A stretch of DNA of 64,000 bases from Corallium rubrum (Eukaryota > Cnidaria > Anthozoa > Scleralcyonacea > Coralliidae). Positions 56,761 through 64,000 of the stretch are shown one piece after another (positions within the stretch are counted from its first letter, which is position 1; the number at the start of each line of letters is the position of its first letter). The notes under the pieces are model-generated. The model was not told the origin of the DNA. It saw only the letters and a list, made by a program, of their open reading frames with translations, and made no database searches. The translations under genes and the position numbers were made by a program. The stretch lies in the NCBI GenBank assembly GCA_964035015.1, contig CAXIUP010000270.1:712404-776403 (forward strand), read 5' to 3'.

Positions 56761-57630
56761 TTCTGATGCTGTCGCAGATGATCCTGTACCTGTGCTGCAA
56801 ATAATTCTGAACGAGATAGTTCTGACTGCTAAATGTGATGTCTTCAAGGTGGTACCTGATAAATTAGTTTTACGCAGGAAACAGGTATGCTGATCAATAA
56901 ATATATTATCAAACAATCATAATATTTTTCACAAGCAGATATTGTATAAATGCAATAATATTAACTAATATATTGTCGTATTTGGCTCTCTATTCTTGTG
57001 TGAAATTTGAATTGTGCCTGCTGCAGAATTAGCTAGATTCTTCACTCAGAATGCGGGAAATGCCGTTTCCGCGGTTTGAAATTTCAAAATTTCCGGGGAG
57101 GCATGCCCCCGGACCCCCCTAGAATAGTGTCGTCACTAATTTGCTACAGTCAGATTTTGCTCCAGATCCGCCCCTGTTGTCTCAACATTCTGAAGCGTCA
57201 AGGTCTCCGTTTGACAGTAAGCATAGCTAGCGTAAAATACCGAGGGTCATCGACAGGTGAAGGAAGCATGGGGCAGAGTTTTCAAGTGCATCAGGAATCG
57301 GTGTATTTATAAATTTCACATTACATCAAGTGATCAAGTACACGCTATATATTCCAGTGTTCAACTGTTCGCAGACAGACACGACAAGCAACAGAAATCC
57401 CATAAATCGTAAAAAATTCTGTTCACGCAAAACGGACGATTCATGAGTCACGTTTAATTCTAGCCTTCATTCACGGGTCACGGTTAAATCAAAAGTTATT
57501 TTCACGTGCACGTAAAAAGATTTGAAACCTTACGATCACGAATCACGGATTAAAAAAATCATCGATCACGTTTCACGGGAAAGTAAAATAACCCAATCAC
57601 GCTTCACGCGAAAAGTATAGGGGACCCCCT

Positions 57631-58315
57631 TGTAATGGCAAACAGGAGTAAATATCACGCAAAATAACCTCCAATCTCAATAGTTGACTTAAAAACGATC
57701 TTGCTGATCTATTATGGTCGTATGTTCTTGTATAATTCTGTTTTAATTTGTAAATTTCCAAAATAAATGGGTGGTTCACGATGGAAAATCGTAAAAAATC
57801 AATATAATATTCGCGTTTTATTATACTGCTTTAATTTTTTCAAGTTGAATTTGTGAAATGGTGCTTTTCATTTTACTTCCCCTAAAGTTGGTGGTAAAGT
57901 CATTTATTGTTTAAATATTTAACATTTTGTTAAAAGATTATAATAATATTTTAATAATAATTGCAAAATGGGTTGTCTGACAACACCCGAAAACCCAACA
58001 TTTGAATAGTAGAGGTAAAAACGATTCAAATGATATATTGTGGTATTATTTTTGTGTTATTATGCCATGTTAATTTACAAATTGCCACGACCACAAAATT
58101 GACTGGTTTTCAGGCCGGTCCAGAATGAGTTGCTTGGGCAGTTTTGATTGAAATAAAAACTGCCAAACTGTCCGGTTGAACTGTAAAACCGGTTTTTCAA
58201 AATTTCAGAAACTAACGCAATTCCAGTCAGTTGAACTAATTGAAAGGAACGCAATTTCAAATTTTTAATAGCGCTGGATGTCATAATTTGGCTGTATAAT
58301 TATAAATGAATCACG
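57631..58315. other. no recognisable feature
   Basis: AT-rich; no domain-bearing frame. Confidence 0.4.
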
Positions 58316-58317
58316 GC

Positions 58318-58485
58318 AAAAAATATGTATGTTATTTACCGGCTGGGAGGTCCGTATAGAGAAATATTTCCTGAGGTCTCAAAAACTGCCCGAGGCCGCA
58401 GGCCGAGGGTTGTTTTTGAGACCGAGGGAAATATTTCTCTATACGGACCGACCAAAACGGTAAATAACATATTTATTTTTTTTAT
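58318..58485. mobile_element. foldback repeat (GAGGTCTC family), copy 1
   Basis: Arms AATATGTATGTTATTTACCG, GGTCCGTATAGAGAAATATT and CTCAAAAAC..CC pair around GGCCGCAGGCC. Confidence 0.8.
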
Positions 58486-58699
58486 TAATCGTACAATTTA
58501 TAATTTACATAATTAGGTAAATTAACATAATTGAATTGCATAATCGAGATGACATTCACGTGATATTCAAAAGTCCAAAGTTTATCGTTCGACAGTAAAC
58601 AACTTGCCGATATGCAGTCTGACAGGGAAGCTTGGAACCTCTTTTCGGATAAAAAAAAACAGTCAAAACTTGAAGATCTAGTGTTTTTAAAGTTTAGTT

Positions 58700-59240
58700 G
58701 ATAAAGGTTCTTCGTCGTTCTTCGTCACTTGCTGGTTTTTGGCTGTTCGCTTGGAAAATCGCTTTCAATATATACTCGGCTGACTGCATGGAAATTGAAA
58801 GTGGGTCGTTCGAGTTTGAAGACGAAAATGCTTGTAGTAAGCCATTTTGTGGTATGTTTTTTTATATATATATATATATATATATACAGTACTTCTATAT
58901 AGTCTCATTTAGTGATTCAAAATACAGTGTTCACAAGTTTATGTATGTTTTGCCTACTGTTTTAAACTGTTTTCATACGTCGTTGAGCAATAATACTTTA
59001 AAACTTTATAAATGTCGTTCGCTGAAATTTTGCTTTTTCACAGTTTTCTCGCGTTTTTTAAAATTCGCTGTTTTCACATGAAGCTGTGAAAGCCATTTGG
59101 ATAATAAAACTCTTTTGCATCCCCATAGCTCTCTGTTGAATATACTTTTTCTGTGGCAAGCGAAATAGTTATGAAAATCGATCAATTTTATGGCAAAAGC
59201 ACATTAAAATTTTTTTATCTCGGGCGGTCCGCACGGGCTC
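58700..59240. other. no recognisable gene; (AT)n at 58862-58886
   Basis: The 127-codon frame at 58698-59081 crosses the microsatellite and shows no domain. Confidence 0.4.
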
Positions 59241-59261
59241 GTTAACCAATCAGAAAACAGG

Positions 59262-59455
59262 ATTTGGTAGGATACGGACCGAGAAAAAATAATAACTTCT
59301 TATTAACCGAACGCGAGGTCTTTACAGAGAAATATCGGACCGAGGTCTTTTTGGTACAGACCGAGCCCGTAGGGCGAGGTTTGTACAAAGACCGAGGTCT
59401 GATATTTCTCTGTAAAGACCGAGCAAGCGAGGTTAATAAAAAGTTTATTATATGG
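59262..59455. mobile_element. foldback repeat (GAGGTCTT family), copy 2
   Basis: Arms TTATTAACCG..CGCGAGGTCTT, TACAGAGAAATATC and GGACCGAGGTCTTT pair around GAGCCCGTAGGGC. Same architecture as 58318-58485 with different sequence in the arms. Confidence 0.75.
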
Positions 59456-59995
59456 CAACAAACCTTACATTTATACCTTGTCATGATACGTACTTTAGTC
59501 AGTTTAGTGTGACCTCGAGCGTGTGACATAAACTCATCGTTTTCAATGTTGTTGCTTTTGCTGTCATCGCTTTCGGACTCCTAAACTCGCTTCCAGATTG
59601 CTCTCGTTCCAATCATAAATAATTTAGTCCTCAGGTTGTTGAATTCACAAAATTCTTGCGGTTTTCTTTCGTTGTTTAGTTGCAATCAACATGGTTGACA
59701 ATATCCGTAATCGACCGGTCGATTACGGAAAATAATCGACCGGCACGTGATACGTCTCGGCCAATGAGAACACACGATTTCAACGGACGTAACTTGTGCC
59801 ATATAATAATGGACAAAAAATGAAAATGTTTGCTAACTTTAATTTTATTTTGCTTTTCTCATCTTTAATAGTCTAAACAAAATTATACATTGTAACATTG
59901 TAATAAATAATGATGACGGTTTTCCAGTTTTTGTGTCTACTGCGCATGCGCCGTAGAATATTAGGTTACGGGCTGTGGAGTTTGTTTGTGGCACC
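59456..59995. other. no gene; short palindrome near 59706-59745
   Basis: AATCGACCGGTCGATT is a perfect palindrome, followed by a third AATCGACCGG. Confidence 0.6.
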
Positions 59996-60267
59996 TACTA
60001 CTCAAATCAGTAGAGCGAGACATGGATGATTTTTTTATCGCTTCCGAAGTGTCAGTTTTATTAACCGCAGATCATATTTCAAAGCAATCACGAGGTGTAT
60101 TCTCATGTACCACGTGATAAACATCCAATCGTTAACTCGTAACTTATCACGTGGTACATAAGAATACACCTTGTGATTGCTTTGAAATTGATCCGCGGTT
60201 AATAAAACTGACACTTCGGAAGCGATAAAAAAATCATCCACGTCTCGCTCTACTGATTTGAGTAGTA
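59996..60267. mobile_element. 272-bp foldback MITE
   Basis: Arms of about 125 bp: TACTACTCAAATCAGTAGAG, ATCGCTTCCGAAGTGTCAGT, TTATTAACCGC and GTACCACGTGATAA pair with high identity around a 17-bp centre. Confidence 0.85.
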
Positions 60268-60456
60268 CGTCACGAACAAAACACGGAAAGAGCCGAAAGT
60301 TTTGCTCATGCGGTCGAAGCACTGATCTCTATATAAAGGGTCGAAGCCTCGAGCAAGTCGGTGTACTTTTGCTTTCTCAAAGGAACGTTTGGTGCAGGGG
60401 TTTTTATCACGATAAGTACTGCTTGTTTATATTTTATCGGTGCTATTGTGTTCACA

Positions 60457-61470
60457 GTGACCAGTTCGGTCAGGCGATCATTTCCAATTCGACACGTATC
60501 ACTAAAAATTCGGAGACCTTGCTTGATGTGGCTTTAACTAATAAGCCGGAGACTCATAATTGACTCTGGCGTTTTTCACATAGGCATAAGTGATCATAGC
60601 CTTGTATACGTATGTCGAAAACTTGGAATTTCAGGACAATTGCCCAAATTAATTGAGACAAGGAATTTTCGTAATTATAATATGTTAGATTTTGAATCTG
60701 ATCTAATAAAACTTAATGCTATTCCATGTTGTGATGATCCTAATATAATGTGGGGCAAATGGAAAGAACATTTTCTAATGATAGCAGATATACATGCACC
60801 CCTTAATTTACGAAAAGTAAAAAGTACTTTACACCATGGCTTACTGCTCAAGTAAAAAGAGCTATTTACGATAGAGATCATTTAAAGAAGAAAGCTGTTA
60901 AGACAAAATCACCGACTTTGTTTAATGCCTATAAATTGTCAAGAAACAGAGTAAACAGATTAATTAAAAAGTCGAAGGCTGAATATTTTAAGACCAGTAT
61001 AGAAGAAAATAAGACAAATTGTAAAGGTATGTGGAAAAATATTAATTTACTGATTGGTAAAACATCCAATACAACTAAGATAACAAGTTTAAATTGTGAT
61101 GAAGAAATTATTACTGGAGATGAAAATATTTCCCAAACCTTTAATAATTATTTTTCAAGTATTGGATCAAAACTATCAAATGAATTACCAAATTCCCCAG
61201 TAAATCCTTTGGACTTTGTTACTTCTATAAAATCCGATTTTTCCTTTCAATTTCTTCTTGTAGAAGATGTAATAAAGCTATTGGAAACTTTAAAATTATC
61301 AAAAGCAAGTGGACTCGATAAAATATCAGCTAGGCTGCTAAAGATGCAGCATCTGAATAGCCTTATCACAGGAATTTTCCCTGACGATTGGAAAATGGCT
61401 AAAATATCGCCAATCCATAAAGCATGTGAAAAAGACATATGTGGCAATTATAGACCTATCATTTGCGTAA
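60457..61470 (+). pseudogene. LINE fragment (Jockey/CR1/L2-like), decayed
   Basis: Starts in the C-terminal half of an apurinic-like endonuclease (DQFGQAIISNSTRIT, TLLDVALTNKPE, then SGVFHIGISDHSLVYVCRK in another frame). It continues through a linker (MWGKWKEHFLMIADIHAPL) and RT N-terminal part (LKLSKASGLDKISARLLKM, GIFPDDWKMAKISPI, CGNYRPI), then stops abruptly. At least two frameshifts (about 60560 and 60860) and an internal deletion after ARLLKM. The RT catalytic motif is absent. Confidence 0.75.
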
Positions 61471-61837
61471 AAATCCGTGAATTTACGTGGAAATATTTGT
61501 TCCTGTGTCGAGACTTTGGCTGTTGATTTTAGAGCTCGCGCACACAGGACGGTTGATAATCTACGCGTGAGCAAACGAAGTGCGCTACGTCAGCACACGT
61601 GCTTCAACGATCATTTGAACCCAAGCGCGTGCAACAATTAGAGTAAATCATTGAACATTCAATAGTGGGAAGTAGATAAAAAGTGGAAGCTTTACGTCGA
61701 AACTGGAGCATAGAGATGCGTTCTTCCAGTTAAACTGAGCTACTTTCATCACATTCTTCTTGCTTGTTGACTGTTTTTGAGCTGATAATCGCTAGATATA
61801 GCATCACGCTGCTGATTGTTTTTTATTTTATGGGACA
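61471..61837. other. presumed 5' UTR of the following retroelement
   Basis: Non-coding, between the break in the LINE fragment and the zinc-finger ORF. The true 5' end of the element is not identifiable. Confidence 0.35.
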
Positions 61838-64000
61838 ATGTTTGGTGATCAGATGCGACAAGCTGTCACCCGTCAGCGCAATGGTGCGACAGGAGCTGTA
61901 GCATCAGAAAAAGAACTGAAATTCAAATGCGAACTTTGTGCTAAATGTTTTAACACAGATCGGGGCAGGTCACTTCACTTAAATTCCTGCCGAAAAAGGA
62001 TTGCAAACTCTCGCATATCTACTTCACAACCTGTGAGTCAAGCCAATGTGGAAGAAGCAACTACCAGTAGAAATCAAAATGATTCTGAACGGGACAGAGA
62101 CATGCGTATTTGGGGAAACCATACAAAGAATGATATCACCCAGATTGTTAACGCCGTGTATGAGGAGATTGTCTTTTGGCGGAAAAATGTTTTCATGTTA
62201 CCGAGTGGAGCCACTGGAAAAGCATTCGTAAAAGAAAGTAGCAGGTTGATCAATGCCTGGAACTGTGATTCTGCGACTTTAAAAGACATTTCATTAAAAG
62301 CTGCAATGATAATGCCAGCTCTTTTGTTGCAAAAGCCCAGTTTCAAGTCAACATCAAAGGAACATTCCATCTGTCTGAAAAGACGTCTAAACCTATGGGA
62401 AATAGGTGACTTTGATGCGCTTCTTCATGAATGCAGAACCATTCAGTCGACCTTCTCAAAGTCAAAGAAAAAGATGACGCAAGAACATCTGTCAAAGACC
62501 TTTGCAAAGCTCATGCTCCAAGGTAAAGTGAATGCAGCTCTCCGTCTGCTTGATGAGCAATCCTCGAGTGGCATACTACCTCTAACCGACGAAGTCTTCG
62601 ACAACCTGAAAAAGAAACATCCCATGGCTAAACGTGGTGACGCTTCAGTCATGATGGAAGGTGACATACCTTTCGTTGATCCTGCACTGTTTTCGAATAT
62701 TAATGAATCAACAATATCTAAAGCTGCGATGAATACCCGTGGTGCTGCTGGCCCCTCTGGTTTAGACGCTCTAGGCTGGAGGCATATTTTGGTATCTCGC
62801 AACTACGGTGACGCAGGGAAAGATCTCCGTTCGGCGGTTGCTTCGATGGCGAGGAAGCTCGCAACTCAGAAAATTGAAATTGGTGAAAATCAACCCACTA
62901 GCATCGAAGCCTATTTGTCTTGCCGTCTAGTCCCGCTAGACAAGAATCCAGGGTTAGACCTATTGGAATTGGAGAAGTCCTACGACGCATCATAGGCAAG
63001 TCAATAATCTACACGATCAAACCGCAAATCACGAAGAGCGCTGGTGATTTACAACTATGTGCTGGTCAACAAGCAGGTTGCGAGGCCGCCGTACATGCCA
63101 TGTCCGAAATCTTCGCTGAGGAAGAAACTGATGCATTGCTTCTGGTTGATGCCACCAATGCTTTCAATTCCATCAACCGCAAAGTCATGCTGCATAATAT
63201 TCAGTACATCTGTCCTGCAATGTCAGTTTACACCTTCAACTGCTACGCAACACCTTCGCGTTTGTTTGTGCAGGGTGGAAAAGAAATCGCATCGTCTGAG
63301 GGCACCACTCAAGGTGACTCGATAGCCATGCCCATGTACGGTGTCGCAATTACTCCCCTGCTACGAATGACCAAAGTCGATGCCGCCCATGAAGTAAAGC
63401 ATGTTGCATTCGCAGACGATCTCAGTGGTGCTGGTAAGCTTGTGCAGCTACGTTCGTGGTGGGATAACATCAGCACACATGGTCCTCTCCTTGGCTACTA
63501 CCCGCGAGCCGACAAGTCTTGGTTAATAGTCAAGCCAGACCTCCACCAAATGGCTGAAGAAGTTTTTGCTGGAACAGATGTTCGTATATCCGCAGATGGC
63601 CACAAGTACCTTGGTGGATACATTGGTTCTGATCACGGAAAAAGTGATTATGTGCAGTCTCTTGTCAAGCAATGGTCCAGGGAACTTCGCGTGTTAAGTG
63701 GGATAGCCAAGTATGAGCCACAAGCGGCATACTCTGCATTCGTGTCGGGATTTCGTCATCGATTTACTTACCACATCCGCACAATCCCAGGTATTCAAGA
63801 CCAGTTGCAGCAGATCGACAACATCATCGATAACCAGTTTCTTCCTGCAATCACGGACTGCCGAAATCTGTCCCAAGACGATCGTAAGCTACTGTCTTTG
63901 CCAACACGATTGGGAGGACTCGGCATACCAATTTTTTCCGAAATGTGTGCCAAAGAAAACGAAAATTCAATGGTCCTATGTCAAAGCCTTGTTGAAAAGA
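61838..64000 (+). pseudogene. zinc-finger + reverse transcriptase retroelement ORF, partial
   Basis: ATG at 61838. Residues about 31-52 form a C2HC-type finger (CELCAKCFNTDRGRSLHLNSC). The linker is followed by GAAGPSGLDALGWRHIL and NPG at about 62949, where the frame breaks. One missing G in the GGG at 62951-62953 would restore it. From 62953 the +1 frame is open to the window end: RPIGIGEVLRR, LLLVDATNAFNSINR (RT motif A), TTQGDSIAMPMYG (motif B), HVAFADDLSGAG (catalytic DD), GYYPRADKSWLIVKP and KYLGGYIG. N-terminal finger plus RT suggests an R2/NeSL/Utopia-like non-LTR group; no endonuclease is visible because the window ends. Confidence 0.7.

Larger units (their letters stand above)
51068..57176 (+). 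mobile_element. hAT transposon encoding an OTU-transposase fusion, 6.1 kb
   Basis: Flanked by TTGTC on both sides (51063-51067 and 57177-57181), with 13-bp terminal inverted repeats CAGGGGCGGATCT. A 5-bp duplication fits the hAT5-type subgroup rather than the common 8-bp hAT. Many CTGTAGC/GCTACAG motifs lie in both subterminal regions (51083-51120, 51410-51510, 57140-57160), typical hAT transposase-binding repeats. The right end carries the GGGAAATGCC / GCATGCCCCCGGACCCCC module seen in the two hAT MITEs. Confidence 0.85.
50775..57630. mobile_element. older foldback element hosting the hAT insertion
   Basis: Left arm (about 50775-50940) and right arm (about 57400-57630) are inverted relatives. 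GTCCCCTATAC sits near both outer ends, followed by repeated TCACG-type motifs (TTCACG, TCACGATT, ATTCACGGATT). Removing the hAT at 51068-57176 leaves about 750 bp with TTGTC once. Confidence 0.6.

Noticed and set aside
1..64000. CRISPR arrays, bacterial operons, prophage
   Set aside because: Spliced exons, SINEs, LINE fragments and absence of regularly spaced repeat-spacer units show eukaryotic DNA.

Overview
The window looks like an intergenic, transposon-dominated stretch of a marine invertebrate genome, most likely a cnidarian (anthozoan). This is inferred from AT-rich DNA, split coding exons with GT-AG introns, and the element types present: a Kolobok-like transposase with a P2X7-ballast-like companion, hammerhead-type repeats, 5S- and tRNA-derived SINEs, and many foldback MITEs. 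I see no confident host gene, rRNA gene, CRISPR array or bacterial-type operon. Nearly everything that can be identified is a mobile element or tandem repeat, often nested several levels deep.

Layout. 1-8.0 kb: mostly unannotatable DNA with small inverted-repeat elements (1877-2009, 6791-7547) and a tandem duplication (about 4955-5375). 8.02-17.17 kb: a complete 9.16-kb TTAA-flanked element with 28-bp terminal inverted repeats. It carries two convergent transcription units: on +, exons for a nine-cysteine CRC-like motif and a P2X7-ballast-like domain; on -, a multi-exon D-D-E transposase (15203 to 10149). MITEs and a SINE sit in the transposase introns. 17.2-23.7 kb: a Harbinger-like MITE, a dispersed 1.8-kb repeat and a hAT MITE with a perfect 8-bp duplication. 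23.69-28.76 kb: a Tc1/mariner (IS630-type) element with about 250-bp inverted repeats, whose transposase is cut in two by a 3.4-kb insertion with Helentron-like ends. 28.8-36 kb: MITEs, a second copy of the dispersed repeat, a 2.6-kb pentanucleotide/11-12-mer array, a 5S-derived SINE and another pentanucleotide array. 36-50 kb: foldback MITEs (some nested), a decayed charged-residue ORF, a cluster of hammerhead-ribozyme-like repeats (44.1-45.2 kb) and tRNA-like SINEs (46.7-48.4 kb).

51.07-57.18 kb: a full-length hAT element with TTGTC target duplication, encoding an OTU-protease-like N-terminus joined to a TTF/DUF4371/hAT-dimerisation transposase. The coding region is broken by one stop and two frameshifts. 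It is inserted into an older foldback element (50.78-57.63 kb). 58-61.5 kb: three foldback repeats and a decayed LINE fragment. 61.84-64.0 kb: a zinc-finger plus reverse-transcriptase retroelement ORF with a one-base frameshift, running off the window end.

The two most unusual systems are the Kolobok-like element with its ballast/CRC companion gene and the OTU-hAT element. In both, a non-transposase domain linked to animal signalling or ubiquitin biology travels inside a DNA transposon.
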